The position numbers and the translations under genes were made by a program. From positions 43,301,601 to 43,365,600 of the forward strand of contig OZ022341.1 in assembly GCA_963989245.1 (NCBI GenBank): a DNA stretch of 64,000 bases. Direction: 5' to 3'. Under the pieces are notes generated by a model, which saw only the letters and a list, made by a program, of their open reading frames with translations, had not been told where the DNA came from and searched no databases. Source of the stretch: Nansenia antarctica. Its lineage: Eukaryota; Chordata; Actinopteri; Argentiniformes; Microstomatidae. Of this stretch, positions 26,953 through 42,462 are shown one piece after another; the stretch's first letter is position 1; each line of letters starts with the position of its first letter.

Positions 26953-29900
26953 CACAAAGGAGAATGCTGAGAGTATTCTGGTCTATTTCTTTCGTCATTT
27001 TGTGATAGTGACGCAGAATGTTATGTTTCATCTCAGCTGCAGTACGCTTAGTGAGATTACCTCTGCTCTTCTAGTTGGGTGTGTGTGACAAAACATTTGG
27101 CTGTTGCCCCAGGATACCACTCCCCCTCCCCCCCCAAAGCAAGCCAAGAACAGCGCAGAAAGCCAGTCGTACTACATTCTGAACCAGCAGTTCAAATGAA
27201 ATCAGTTTGACCTTGAAAAATGTGACAAAAACAAATAAATGACGCTAAATCCTATACCGTTCCTCTGGTCAGCGACCTAGTTGTGTAACGGACACGACAG
27301 GAAAGGCTCATCAGTTCACATTCACTGTGTTAATTGTGAAAGAGCTTTGTACTAGCCTACAGGGAACTATCTGCCCCCTTTTTGTCCGAAGCATCCAGCG
27401 CACAGCTCACAAAACACTGCTGACTTGGCTGTTTCCCAGTGGCTTTGTGACGCGCATTTAGTCTACTAATGTACCTACCTATGTAGGTTAAAGACCCCCT
27501 TGTGGTCTACAAACGCCATACTCTCCAGGGAGACATCCCAAGGTGAAGCATATGCCTTGGCACTCACAATACCTGCTCTCTGCATTGCCGATAAGATGAG
27601 CGAAAGAAATAAGGATCATAGTATGGTTATTAAAATTATTCAGAAAGGCAAGGCATGAAACAAACAAATGTCTCAACATTCATGCAATCGCCTGTGTTGC
27701 ACAATTGTGACATCTAATGTGACACATGCTTGTGCAACACTAGGGGAATGACTCAATTCTTATCAGAGAACAATTGAGTCATTCCTCTTCTTTTAAACAC
27801 AGATGTGATTGGTTTATAGCGCAGCACTGCAGGGAAATCATTTCAACATATTTCCTGAAACGACTAGACGATAGGGATGGGTAAAATTATTTGACTGACT
27901 AATTGATTAATCATTGGCATCAAAACATTTTAAAATATACCTTTTAGTGGCAAAAACTGAAGTAAGCCACTTGTCTGTGAGAATGTGAGTGGGATTTGTC
28001 TCATTTTTATCCAACAGCAGCAGACACAGCTCTTTCATTCACTCGTTCAAATCACTCCTGGTGAGCTGGTCATGCAAGCGCTCTACAGTCATAATAAAAA
28101 GAAAACGTTATTTGTTATTGAGATGATGTGCAGAGGTGTGTGGGGTAAATGAATCGATGAATTGACCCTGGCAACCATCAATGAATTGATTTCCAAAAAG
28201 CCATTCCCTATTAGATGGGCAGGGGAGCTGCCCCATACTGTACCTCATGTAGAGAGGTCTGCCCCGCGTACAATCAAGCATTGAGCCAACACGGAGCGAC
28301 GTCAGACACTGCATAGCTTGCATGCGGTCAGATACTGCATGTACAGACGGGCCAATGGTTGTGGTAGTTTTTCCCTCCAGTCTTAAACTGAAAGATGCCC
28401 GTGCTTCCACTTAATTACCTGGGCCTGTCTGCTATGCTTACACATTCTCCGACCCCCTCAATTCCCTAAATGGCCTTCGGAATCAATATGAGGAAGACGA
28501 GTCCTCACTCAGGATGATTATACACATTCATCACAGACTGTAGTCCGGGTAGTGAAAAAAACACTAGCCAAGGGATCCTTGGAAACCAGCTGCTTAGGAA
28601 GGAAGTCTCCTGCAAATCAGATTTATTTTGTACAATCCGTGTTTATCTAAGAAAACTGGCAGTAGTAAGGATGTGTATTTCTAAGGATATTGATCAAGCA
28701 AGGACTTATAACATCCCAGTTAGCTTGTCTCTGTCACAGAGTGTGTAAAGTACTGTCAAAGAAGGAGTGCAGTGTGAGGTGGTAGTGTGAAACAACAGGA
28801 GAGTTGGAGAGGAGAAGAGAGAAGGAAAGAGGGTTGTGGTTGGGAGAGAGAGAGTTAAAGAGAGAAAGAGGGAGCAGTTGAGTCGGTAAGGACGGATGAT
28901 GAATAGAGGAGAGGAGTGGGGGACTGCAGTTAAAGGAGAGATAATTTTGTAATGTTGGGGAATGTGGGGTTCAAACAGAGCCCAATCCCTCACGAGAAAT
29001 CATCTTAATCCCACCAATTAGTCTACTGCAATTGCTGGGGGGTTAGAGACAAAAAGACCAAGCCAGACCGAACTGCACCAATCTGGGCTACACTGTCTCT
29101 TGAACAGACCTGGGAGATCCAATGGAGCTCCTTGTCAGACCAGAGGATTGCAGTAAGCGGAAAAAACGGAAAATCTATTCCATTAAAACTCCATCGTTAC
29201 TACACAGTACTCGAGGTGCAAAGACATGCAGTTTCTCAACACAAGTGATATATTTTGCTTGGCATGGCTGTCGATAAATGCTGTGAGAACAGTTCTGTAA
29301 TATCTGCAGCAAACAAACAGTTATTGCTGCATATCGTTCCACGGACCACGTCATGCATTCTAATCTCCAGAGAAATGAGGAATGATGAAACAAGGAGAAA
29401 AAAACACCAAAGAGACATCAAGGACACAGGAGAGCTGACTTGAAGGTCAAAACGTCTTTGCGATGTTAGGAGATGGGACATTTCACCCCAAATTCAAGCT
29501 AGAACGGTTAGCTAGAGTGGCAGTTTAGTCTGGGCCTGTTTATCTGTTAAGCAAATAAGAGCTTAGTATTGGACCCATAAAAAGCAATCTGCCCAACGGG
29601 CTGTGCTGTGTTTTCCCTTTTCCCTCTAAATCTCCTTATCGTACTTGAGAGGCAGAGGAAAGAGAGAGCGAGAAAGAAGGAGGGAGGGACAGAGAAAGAG
29701 GCAGACAGAGAGAGAGAGAGAAAGAGAGAGGGAAAGAGAGAAGAGAGAGCAGGAGAAATGAAGGAAGTGAGAGGAGACAATGTTGGGGATAACATGGGGA
29801 GAGAGAGAGAGATTAAAGATTTTGAAATTGAGATGAAAACTATTTAAACAGAATGGACAACAAGAGGAGAAAGACAAAGTAAGGCAAGAGAGAGAAAGGA

Positions 29901-32116
29901 GAAGGGAGGAGCAGACAGAGTGAGTGAGAGTGAGAGAGAGAGAGACATTGACAGAGAGAGTAAGCATCCATAGGGGGCTGGTGCTCTCCTTCAGAGAAGC
30001 AGCCATGAGAGGTATTGAGCAATGTGGGCTCCCCTGAGGGAGTGGTGGTGAAATGAAGCATTCTAAAGGCCTAGTGTGTCCAGCGGGGCCAAGCCGTCAC
30101 TGCACCAGCAGGCAGCAAACATACACCACACAAGGCCAATATAAAGAAAGATGGGGCGGAATGAACCGAGTGGAACCTCTGGCATTTCCACTAAGACATC
30201 AACACTGTCCTATCTATCTTTTACCTGACTGTTGATGGGGGAGGCAGGATCCGATGCAAACAAAACAGAGCTGAAGTACTGTACGGTAGAAAGCTGTTGA
30301 TGGTGCTTAAAATGGTGTCAGCCCATGTTCCAATACATCATGAAGTCTTCTTTCACTCATGACTACTAATGTGAATACAGAGGCTATTAAATAAAATGCG
30401 ATATGATGTCTATCAGGAATGGTCTCTCACCTGTCGAGTATTTCAATATGTAGATGGAGACAACGGAGATGGAGGACACAACATTAGACAATTGAGCCTG
30501 TGATTTTCCTCAGAAAATATGACAGCATTTTGCTGCCAGCTGAAGAGTGTGGACAACTGCAAGATTGAGTTTCAGCTAAAGCTTCACGTTAAGACAGAAT
30601 ACACATATCACAATAAAAAACATATTATGCTGTTTGTGAATGAAGCAAAAACAGGTAGACACACTCAAGATAACCTGACCAATGGCACGCGACAAAGGAG
30701 AGTCTGGCTCCTCCCTCTACTGTTGCCTGGCGCATGGTTGCCATGGGAGACGTTTATATAAACTGTGTCTAATCCCGTTAACTGGGACTGCGGGTGCCGA
30801 GCAGCGAGTGTGTTTGGCATCGCTACAGAGCCCAGAACACTCTGAAAAGGATAGATAGAGGCTGAGTCCCAACACTCTGGTGTCTGCATCTCACTTGTCC
30901 AAACGTTGCGCCCTTCCCTCATCTCCTTCGTCTCGTAACTGGACTAGGGAAAGGGAAAGTCCCAGCGAGCATCCACCATTTTGCTTTGACCATGGCCTGT
31001 GTTTTCAGATCAGTGAGGATGGGAGAGAGAAAGACGTGGAGAGGAAGCCGATTTAGACCATAGAAATTGCTTTACATGTACAACAGGATGCTCAGAAGAT
31101 CATAAGGTCATGGGGCTGGACTGGATGGCTTTCCACCATTTTGCTTTCACTTGTCATGTCCTGTCAAATCAGTGGTGACGAAGGAAAGAAGACAATGAGT
31201 GGAAGACATCTGAGGCCATAGTCCAACGGTGAGAATGAAAACAGGAGGTGGACTGATGAGAGGTCAACAGAAAAAGTTAAAAAGGGGAAATCCTTCTTTA
31301 ACCCCTCTGCACTGCAGCTGACCCTGTGCTTCTCCCAAAACGCTTGAGTGATTGTGAGTGCATTTTTCCTGCATTCATTTTCATGCATTTAGAAAAATAA
31401 AAAAAACATGCGCAACATTAAATAATGACAAATTATATAAAATAATACATTATTTTGTCCACATACTCCATCATTTTACAAGGCACAGGAACAGGGAGAA
31501 AGATATAAGCATAAGCCTAATTATACAGATTAAAAAGCAGAGCATATGAAAGAGTCATACAAAAGAGGATTATGGAGAGACGGAGAAAGAGAGGGATGGC
31601 AGAACTGAGAGCTAGAGAGAAGAGCGTTGGATAAAGAGAGTCCATGACTCTCCTTTCTTTCTTCACTCCTCCCTCCATCCCCATTTGCTCTATGACATTC
31701 CCCTGGCTGTTCCAGAGTCACTCGCCAGCCTCCCGTGAAGGTCATTATTGCCATGACTCCAACTATAATACTGATCTATGGTCAGTTTCACATCCCTCCC
31801 GGCCTCTATAGTCAAGGTTAGGATTTGGGGAAGAAAAGCTGATCCTAGATCTGTGCCTATTGGCCACATCACACAGATAAACAGCCTAGAGAGGCAGATA
31901 ATTCATTGTTTTACTGTGAAAGCAGCACAATGGGAGAATCACCCCACAATGGCTTTTTTCCTCCTTTCCATCAATGTTTTGCGCACAAGCACACACACGC
32001 ACACACACACGCACGCTCGCTCTCGAACAAACTGCTGGTGACGTCTGGTGACCTTCACCAGCACTCCTACACACTTATCAGCCGGTGCACCTGTGCTAAC
32101 CATTGACTCCACCAAC

Positions 32117-32117
<1 letters not shown>
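26953..32117. other. long unique-looking stretch, no gene recognised
   Basis: About 5 kb with no recognised transposon and no splice-supported exon. It includes purine-rich low-complexity parts at 28,790-28,880 and 29,645-29,955 (GA-rich, imperfect), and a palindrome with two AP-1-like cores at 27,745-27,785. This is the cleanest stretch in the window for searching for conserved noncoding elements. Confidence 0.45.
27745..27785. promoter_or_regulatory. palindrome carrying two AP-1-type sites
   Basis: GGAATGACTCAATT (27,745-27,758) is exactly inverted as AATTGAGTCATTCC (27,772-27,785) across 13 bases. Each arm contains the AP-1/TRE core TGACTCA or TGAGTCA. Whether it binds anything in the cell cannot be told from sequence. 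Confidence 0.35.

Positions 32118-32148
<31 letters not shown>
32118..32148. repeat. (GT)15 microsatellite
   Basis: Perfect short GT run. A CT/CTTT-rich patch follows at about 32,219-32,284. Confidence 0.93.
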
Positions 32149-32150
<2 letters not shown>

Positions 32151-33827
32151 TGCGTCTGTGTGTGATACGGAGAGACAGAAAGGGCCTGAAACAATGACAG
32201 CTTCATTTGGCCTGGATGTAGTCTCCCCCTCCCTCCTCCTCTTTATCTCTCCCCCCCGCTCTCTTTCTTTCTCTCTCTCTCTCTGCTCAGTGCCAGCGCA
32301 GCACAGCAGCCCAGACTGCAGGCCATTAAACACGCTCATGTTCTACTCAGCACAGCATCATCACTCTGATGCATCTGCTGATCGCAGCACAGATACAGAT
32401 CCACATTCAAACATGGCCTCTCCAGCTGTGGCACTGTGGCTGGGTCCCAAACCACCTCATTTCCTCCACACGTTTCCCTTTCTCTCCACTGATCAGAAGG
32501 GGCTCAGCAGTGGAATCAATATGGTGGAGACCTATTCATTTGTTTCGCTCATCAGTGGAACCGAAGAGGTGGAGGATGGGCGAGGAGGCTGTTCAAGTTG
32601 AGTGCGATGGAGCCTGTTATGACCAAAGAGATTAACGACTATACATACCATAGAAAATCCTCTGACTACTGGCATCACCTTTTGATTTTGTGTAAATATA
32701 AGCATCTCTTTTTAACAATACTGAGTTAGGGTTAGGGTAAGTAATACGTAATACTATAAGTGCTTGTTGTTTGTATTCACTGGTAAAGACACATACTATT
32801 GTTACTCTGGTCTGCATTGTAATCCAAGGTGGCAAAGCGGATAGAACTGTTGTGGGATGATATAGATACATTCTCATTCAATTATTTAGTAATGGATAAA
32901 TAGAAAGTCAAAGTGTGTAACAATAATAGCTCAACTGACTAGATGCACTGTTCACAACCCCCACCACCCCCCAACACAAAGACAGGGGGGTGGGTGCACA
33001 AGAAACAATAAAAGGCAGAAAGAAACATTGAACAACAGGAAGAAAGCCTTTCCTGACCAAGTGGGACATTTGAGCTGAGGTCTTCCCCACTTTGTCGGTG
33101 AACAAAACACCCAAACATTGTCCTTTTGATTGGACAGTTCTGTCAACAAGGAAGCCATCAACGCGAGCGGAGCTCTACTAATGCTGATCCAATTGCACAC
33201 CTGTCAGTCACATCATGGCTAAGGGCAATGTGACAATAACAGAGTGACGGCTCTCACACTTTGACACTCCGCAGGTCCGCAGGCGAGGAACACCACAGGT
33301 GTAAGAGGGTGGGGGTCATGTGGGTGTTAATGTAACGGCGTACAGTGACCATGTAGCCAATTAGACTATTATGACAAAAGCCTTGATCAATACATATTGA
33401 TATTGATTATTATCATCGTATTGATATTCTAGCCAAGATTCGCAGTGCTTATTTCTTGAGTGAAAGGAGTAGACGTAGAGTACCATTCATGTAATACAGT
33501 ATCAGCAAGCATAGCAAATCTGTCAATAAATGTGATCGATAACCATGATGGTATTGACATGCTGTACAGCACCAGTGTACCTGTGAGTGCATGCACCACC
33601 GATGGCGACACAAAGGAGAGTTCACGTCAAATCACATCACAGTCATTCAGCTTGCTGGGGGGGAAAAAAGCACTTAAGTTTGGCAGCCAAGCACTTTGTT
33701 TTTGCTGCATAAATGTCCAGATGATACTGAGTATGCAGTTTTTGTCCTTTTCATTTTATCAATACCATTACGCTTGCTGATTGCTCATGATGAACTAGAA
33801 CAACATAGTGGTGTCTGCAGTTTCACG

Positions 33828-33829
<2 letters not shown>
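32149..33829. other. unique-looking sequence, no gene recognised
   Basis: No supported exon or element. Confidence 0.4.

Positions 33830-33874
<45 letters not shown>
33830..33874. repeat. (GT)22 microsatellite
   Basis: Perfect GT run. Confidence 0.95.
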
Positions 33875-33878
<4 letters not shown>

Positions 33879-35250
33879 CGAGTACTGAGTATGTACATGA
33901 GTACCTGTGTATCATGTTGTTCCCTTCACTTACCCTGTTATTTGTGTGAAAAGGTCCAAGTTCACCTAGCACCTCAGGGAATGGCCCGGCGTCGGCCCCC
34001 AACTATAACTTCCCTGTTGATCATTGACAAAGCGTGCAGGCCTCGCCAGCACCTCTCCATGCCAGGCTCCCAGGGCGTGAGACGCGGTTGGGCCAGACAC
34101 CAGCTCATTAAACATGGCCATTCCGTGCCAGCTCATCAGCACAAACAGTGGGGGGAGCTCTAAAAGATCCAAAATGGCTGCCGTCAACAATTAGGGTTTT
34201 GTTCCCCAGAAAGAAAAAAGGCAAATCTGAGGCAATATGGCTTTAAACCACTGATATGATAACACGTCTTATGTCATTGACAGAAGGAAAGCATCATGAG
34301 ATTTATTCCACGTGACCAGAACGGCAATGTACCAAAGACATGGTTTCATTGATGTTTTTGTTTTTTTAAATGGTTAAAACCACTTGGGGTTGGCCTACAT
34401 GGCATTCTTTTCAGGGCAATGTTTACTCAAATCACGTGGCTTTTATGGCTGTCGGCAGTAAGAAAGCCAAAGCTATTTCAAGCAGATTGTTTTTGATATT
34501 CACTTCGTCATGGCTACTGTTTCATACCTTATCTTTAAATTGGATGATCTGTCTAATCTGATAGACTGTTGCTAGGAGGATAGGAGTGATAAACATTGAG
34601 GGTCTTTGTCAGCCATTATCAATACTAAAGACAAGAGATAGAACTGTAGTAGGGTATTGTTTCCAAAGCGGTAGGTTAGGACCAAATGGTAGGTCACAGC
34701 TCATTTCTTTGGAGTCATTGTTCAACATTAGAAGCCCCAGGCCCTCGTTACTAACTAAAACACCTGCTGGTCACCTCCATTTGTTTATGTGATTTTGAAA
34801 GGGTAACAACACTATTAGGTTAAAAAGACACATTTAGGAAAAGTCAAGGAAGAAGGAGGGCATGGGTTTCACAAGGACAGTTATTTTAATTTAGTGTCAC
34901 ATTGCGCCTGTGGATGTAGTGTTAATAGTAGATGGGTCATAGCTGGAGCCAGGAGGTAATCCTACCCCTGGTCAGGTCACATAGTTAGGAAGTAACTCCC
35001 TCCAGGACCCACTCATAGTGCACAGCTGTAGGGCTCTAAGGGTTAAAGATCAACATTTCCCTTGACTTCACTTGGTATGTGGTGAGATTAATGTACTGCT
35101 AAGAGGTGGTAGAGAGAGTATGAAGAGGCATGTCCAGTATTCCCCGCTGTAAAAGCCAGGTGGAATTCAGAATACTTTGGTTGAGCTAGAACGTGCTGCT
35201 ATTGAGGAAAGACTGTGCCACCTCAAGCCCTGAGGAAAGGCTATTCACAG
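33875..35250. other. unique-looking sequence, no gene recognised
   Basis: About 33,960-34,190 is less AT-rich than its surroundings and might be a conserved noncoding element, but no coding frame with splice signals is apparent. Confidence 0.4.
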
Positions 35251-35411
<161 letters not shown>

Positions 35412-35562
35412 CCCTCATACAGAAATACAGAATGTTTGAGTATACACACACACAAAGTACACACTCCAACCCACAAACATACAGTACCTCACATACATAA
35501 CATATCCAGTCATAGTGTAGACACACACATCAACTGCGCCCCCCAGGCACACACAAGCACAC

Positions 35563-37149
<1,587 letters not shown>

Positions 37150-37172
37150 CACGCACACACACACACACACAC

Positions 37173-37208
<36 letters not shown>
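37150..37208. repeat. (AC)n microsatellite with ATACAT interruption
   Basis: AC run of about 59 bp with a central ACATACATACAC interruption. Confidence 0.93.
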
Positions 37209-37489
37209 TTCATAGGACACAAGAAGTGCAGTTCAAACACGTTGCCACACAGTTCTTTGTAGAGAGCACACACAAAACCTTATACAAGTTACAAACACAT
37301 GTGCTACAGATACAACACACAGTCTATGGCTCACATCTATCCATCCACATAATCTCTCACACTGCACTCTGTATGGGATAGAACACTCCGGATTTGAAAA
37401 CGCTTATCCTAGGAAATGGGTTTTAATTGTTTTTTTTGTCTTTCGAAAATAGCCATTTCGGACTATCTATAGTGAAGAAGTACTACACA

Positions 37490-37555
37490 ACATCTGACAT
37501 TTGAATGAGCTATCCCTTTAACTTGACAACTGAATGAACTATCCCTTTAACCCTT
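37490..37555. repeat. short tandem duplication
   Basis: The phrase TGAATGAGCTATCCCTTTAA is repeated after about 31 bp as TGAATGAACTATCCCTTTAA. It is a local duplication of about 31 bp. Confidence 0.75.
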
Positions 37556-38020
37556 CCAAATAGGACCTACCACATATGATGGTAACATGGTTGGTCTTGT
37601 GGATTCCAGCCTATATCCTGCACAACTCTCAGTTGACCACACCAGGTTACAGCTTCACAGACAGACCGTGGGAACCACTTAAAGGATTAGTCATCATGAC
37701 CACCGAAGAGAAAAGGTAAAAGAGAGGGGATATTAATTTAATGCGACACCTCAAGGACCCCAGCTCAGCCTCTGATGGAACCACACTGAATATCTCTGAG
37801 GCTCTGGGAAAAGAAGGAGTGGAATATCAGCTGGTTTCTGCATTGGACAATTTCACACCTGCAGTGTGACTCACTCTCTCACAGCAACACCGCCACCTTG
37901 TGTTGGAACCAACCAACCCTTCCATGCTCTCTCTCGCCTATTCTTCAATCTCCTCTTGCTCTGTCTCCTCTTCAGTTCACCAACCTTGCCAACTTCCTCA
38001 CTCTCTCATTTACACACACA

Positions 38021-38094
38021 CACCTGCTTCTCTTGTGGGAGTGGGAGTTTATGACCCCTAATCGTAGTCTGAAAAACACACACACACACACACA
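38021..38094. repeat. second copy of the 35.25-kb repeat unit with (CA)n tail
   Basis: CACCTGCTTCTCTTGTGGGA, then ATGACCCCTAATCGTAGTCT, then (CA)n at 38,071-38,094. It is homologous to 35,251-35,300, with an extra GTGGGA-like duplication. Same orientation and same microsatellite at the same end. Confidence 0.8.
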
Positions 38095-40164
38095 CCAACT
38101 GAGAGTGAATCATTGGATAATGATGAGAGGCTTAGACAGTGATCAGCATACGACTCCCCAGTGTAATACTAATCAGAAGCTGCAGCATTGCAAAATTAGT
38201 CAACCTCTCTCCTCCACTCTCTCTCCTGTGCTCTCTTTCCCTCTTACTCTCCTTTCCTCTCTCTCTCCATTTTAGTTTCTCCTAACTCAACATTTATGGA
38301 GAATGTGATAGTACATATTAAATGAACATTTTAATTCTCGCCTATTTTCAACAGCGACCTTGACCATGCATCTGAATCTCTGAAATGTTTTTAATGTTGT
38401 ACTTTGTGTCAGATAACTTCGTCTTGTGAAGCCATACCTCCAAATCACGTTCTTCTCATGCCTCCTTTGGTGGTCTGGAGAGTTTTAGATTAGCTGATCT
38501 TGTTTGGCTTTAACCTGGACGCAGCGCAGTGAGAACAAGCTCACAATTTCATTGGTTGTTGTTATTATTCCAAGAACCCTGTGTCGTCTTTTTCAGACTG
38601 GGAAGGACTATTCTGCAGGAAGTGATTTACTATGCTAGCTTGCAACATTGAAGACAATTGAAGGAAACCTGAAAGAGAGCTTCATGTTTTTTGGATCTCT
38701 GCCCAAGCAAGGTGATTGGTTTGATGTGTGGCGAGACATTTCCATCCACTTGTAGCTACTTTCTGCAAAGGATTTCCACAGGTCTTCCGAACTCGAAAAG
38801 CCTTGTCTCAGCGAGGTCATGTATAACTAAACTATGTGCCCGTCTGAAAGAAGTGTTCTTTGGGAGATATGGTGAATTCCAAATCGATCCCTAGCCCCTC
38901 ATATAGCTTTTATCCACACCTTTCAGATACGGGGGTAGGGGCTTGGGGCTTGGGATTCTGGGAGAGAATCCTGTCTTGAGGAAATCAGCCATGACAGAAG
39001 AAATGTAACGTGAAAAGAGGCCAACTTCCACACTCCTCCCCACACAAGCACTCAAGGCCCCCCCTCTCTCTGTGGGATCATCAAGAAATGACAGTTGAGC
39101 TTTTAGCAAAGACATTAGGGGAGCTGTTATGGGTTAAGCACAGAGCCAGAGATAAAAGGAAGCCCCTGTGGAATCTGAAACATGCAATTTCAGGCATCTT
39201 CACCAGTCTAACAAACTTTGGTCTTCTCAGACTTGGTCTTCTTTCTCTATTGTCTTATCTAGATCCATGGTGACAACTTGACGAGGGGGATGGAATCTTT
39301 AGGGGGGTTTTGTTGCTTGTTTTGCTTCTAATACACTTTGATCTTAAGGCCCTCGTGGCCTTGATATGATTATAGTATCTGCTTTGCAGGAATTAATGAA
39401 TTTTAATTAAGTCAATGTAGCCAAAGTCGTTTTTTATTCTGTCCATCAAAATGAATCACATTTAGGATTTTAGTTTTAGTTTTGAGGAGCATTTGGAGTT
39501 TTCTATACATCTGTGTATAATTTGATTCAGTCTATGACTGGCAAAGTACCAATAAACACTACTACTACTACCACAGCAGACTTGGAACCAATGACAATAT
39601 TCCCAAAAGTGGCAGGTAGGCTTAAGCGAACACTATTTCCAATACTTTTTGAAAAGTCAAGTGAAAGAGAGTGATCAATTGGTTAGCATACTGTATAAGA
39701 ACATGACATGTTAAAGTTCAAACAGTTAATTCCTGACTCTGAAAAAAAAAGAGAAAAACTCAGCATGCTTGTTTGTTACATTATATGGATCATGCCAGAA
39801 GGGCCCATACTACTCTCACCAGAAATGGGAGTGCACATTGTGTAATTGTATTTACATTCAACCTAATCAAGTGACAAATGCAATTGAATTAGATCAATAG
39901 AGCATCCTCATTACATCATTCCTTAACTGTCTTACAATAACAACAGACTCCAGCTGGCTTCAGCCTTATGTTACACCTTATAGCCCGAGCACATACAGTA
40001 GACCTTACCAAATGATCTCAGCAGGGGAAACCATGCTATACATGTCATGTCGGCCTGGCCAGCAGCCAGCGCATGGGGGTGATGAATGTACAGGGCTCCT
40101 TCTCTTGACATATCCCATTAAAACCAAGCAGCGGCTTATTTCCATTCCACATGCTCAAGCCCAA
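38095..40164. other. unique-looking sequence, no gene recognised
   Basis: No supported exon or transposon. CT-rich patches lie near 38,205-38,275. Confidence 0.4.
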
Positions 40165-40280
40165 GCCTCATCACTTTCTGTCCATGCGTTATTATTGGCT
40201 GTAGGAGAATAGATTGCCTCATCACTTTTTCTGTCCAGCCGTTATCATTGGCTATTGGGGGATAGATTGCCTCGTCAGAG
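40165..40280. repeat. 51-53 bp minisatellite, two copies plus a stub
   Basis: Unit 1 (40,165-40,215) and unit 2 (40,216-40,268) both start GCCTCATCACTTT, contain CGTTAT and ATTGGCT, and end ATAGATT. A third unit starts GCCTCGTCAG at 40,269. Each full unit carries one inverted CCAAT-type core (ATTGGCT). Confidence 0.85.
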
Positions 40281-40968
40281 TGTGTTCAGCATTGAGTTTG
40301 AATCAGGGAGAGATGTGGGCCAGTTGTGTTTAAGCCACAATCCAAGATCTGGGAATCTGTTCAATGGTCATTTCAATTCATGGTATATACAGTAGGCTAC
40401 CCATTGATTCCGGATGTAAGTAACGGTTGTTTTTTGAACCGAATAGCCGTCTTCAGACGATTGACAACCAGCTAGCCAATCCCAAATGGACAAGGACAGA
40501 GAGCTTTTTGGCATCAAAATTAATAACAACCTTGATTAGTGCCGTCTCAGTGCTATGATAAGCATGCAAGCCAGGTTGAAATTTGTGAAAGATACAGTTG
40601 GCAATAAGGAGGTCATTTAATTTTTTTAACACAATTTTAAAAATTATGGAAATTGGCCTAAAATGGCTGAAGGACTGAAGAATCTAAGTTGCTTCTCTTT
40701 GGGAGGAGTTTCACCATGGCGGTTTTAAATGCAGATGGCTATACCACTCACTTCAGGTGTAATCAGGGGCTTTGTAATACTTTTTTGGTGTGTGTAGATG
40801 CATTATCTTAACAGCTAAAAGCTAATGGCTTTAAGTATTTCGGGCTTGATCTAAAACTATACAGAAATGGTAGATTAGATAGATTCAAAATGTCAAACAC
40901 TATGGCAAATGATGATAGGATTTGTCATACTTCAAGGGTAGGTAGGTAACATACTCTAGTTTTAAGCA
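40281..40968. other. unique-looking sequence left of the Tc1 element
   Basis: No gene or element recognised. Confidence 0.4.
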
Positions 40969-42462
40969 TACAGTGGGGGAAATACGTATTGAACACATCA
41001 ACATTTTGTCCAGTAAATGTATTTCCAATGAGCCAATTCAAATGAAATTTGCACCACTTTGATATTAACTCAAACAATCCAGACAAAAAATCTAAACATT
41101 AAAGTCCATATGTAAATAAAGTTGTGTGTAATAAAGTGGAATGAAACAGGAAAAAAGTATTGAACATAACTGAAATTAATTCAATAGTTAGTTGAGAAGC
41201 CTTTGTTTGTAATGACAGCTTCAAGGCGCTTTCTGTATGAAGTACTGTAACTATTCACCCACAGTATTCAGGTGTGATTTTGGCCCATTTCTCTACACAG
41301 ATTGTCTTTAAATCTTGAAGATTGCGGGAGGCCCTCTTGTGAATCTGGATCTTCAGATGCTTCCACAAATATTCAATTGGGTTTAAGTCAGGTGATTGAC
41401 TGGGCAATTCCAACAAGTTGATTTTCTTTCTCTGAAACCTGTATGCTTTGGATCGTTGTCCTGCTGGAAGGTCCACCCACGTCTCATCCTCAGCATCCTG
41501 GTGGATGGCAGCAGGATCATCTCAAGAATCTCTCTGTCCATTCATTGTTCCTTCAACGATATGAAGGAGAAACAGCCCCACACCATGATACTTCCACCTC
41601 CAAACTTCAATGTTGCTATAGTGTTATTCGTGAGATGTGCAGTGCCATTTCTCCTCCAAACATGGTTTGTTGTGTGACAGCCAAAAAGTTCAATTTTGGT
41701 CTCATCTGACCAGAGTACATGCTCCCAGTAGTTCACTGGCTTGTCCAAATGTTGTTTGGCAAACCTTAAACAAGCTTCAACATGTCTTTTTTTCAGTAGT
41801 GGAGTCTTTTTTCAGCGGTGGAGTGCATTGCCTACTGTCCTTTCTGTCACAGTTGTACCTGCTGCCTCCAAGTCTTTCTGGAGCTCTTTCCTAGTGGTCC
41901 TTGGCTCTTTGGCTACTCTTCTAAGTATCCTTCTGACTCCCTGATCAGAAATCTTGCAAGGAGCTCCTGTGCGTGGCTGGTTGATGGTGGAGTGATGTTG
42001 CTTCCACTTACGGATAATGCCCCCAATGGTACTTACTGGAAGATTCAGAAGTTGTGAAATACGTCTGTAGCCAATTCCATGTTCATGTTTTGCAACAATC
42101 TGGTTGCGAAGGTCTTGAGACAACTCTTTGATTTTACCCATCATTAGATGTTTGTTGTGTGGCACCTTGGTAACAAAAATAACCTTTTATAGCCCATCAA
42201 TATATTCTAACCCAGCTGACATTAATTAGCACAGATTGAAGATTGAAGGTAGAATTGTCTCCTAATTAGTTCAGCTGGTTATTTGCCTTTCCTTGCTGTG
42301 GTGTACTGCTTTTTCTTAGTGTGTTCAATACTTTATTTACATATGGACTGGATGAAGTCTGGACACATGAAGTCTGGTGCAAATTTCACTTGAATAGGCT
42401 CATCGGAAATACATTTACTGGACAAAATATTGATGTGTTCAATACATATTTCCCCCATTGTA
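40969..42462 (-). mobile_element. Tc1/mariner-type DNA transposon, decayed
   Basis: The ends are TACAGTGGGGGAAATACGTA (left) and, inverted, TACAATGGGGGAAATATGTA (right), with terminal inverted repeats of at least about 85 bp differing at a few positions. TA dinucleotides at 40,969-40,970 and 42,461-42,462 fit the TA target duplication of Tc1/mariner elements. Total length of about 1.49 kb is typical for the family. The transposase gene runs on the minus strand and is broken, so the element is not autonomous. Confidence 0.92.
41181..42141 (-). pseudogene. Tc1-type transposase, frameshifted
   Basis: The N-terminal part (41,812-42,141, start MGKIKELSQDLRNQI) holds the paired helix-turn-helix DNA-binding region, with SQLLNLPVSTIGGIIRKWK recognisable. 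The first catalytic Asp block (WSDETKIELFG) is in a second frame at 41,542-41,748, the second Asp block (QDNDPKHT) in another frame near 41,447-41,470, and the Glu block (SPDLNPIEYLWK) at 41,255-41,440. The C-terminal tail (YRKRLEAVITNKG) is displaced again, ending near 41,181. Several frameshifts and a premature stop after KITPEYCG therefore break a protein of about 320-340 residues. Activity is not possible as it stands. Confidence 0.92.
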
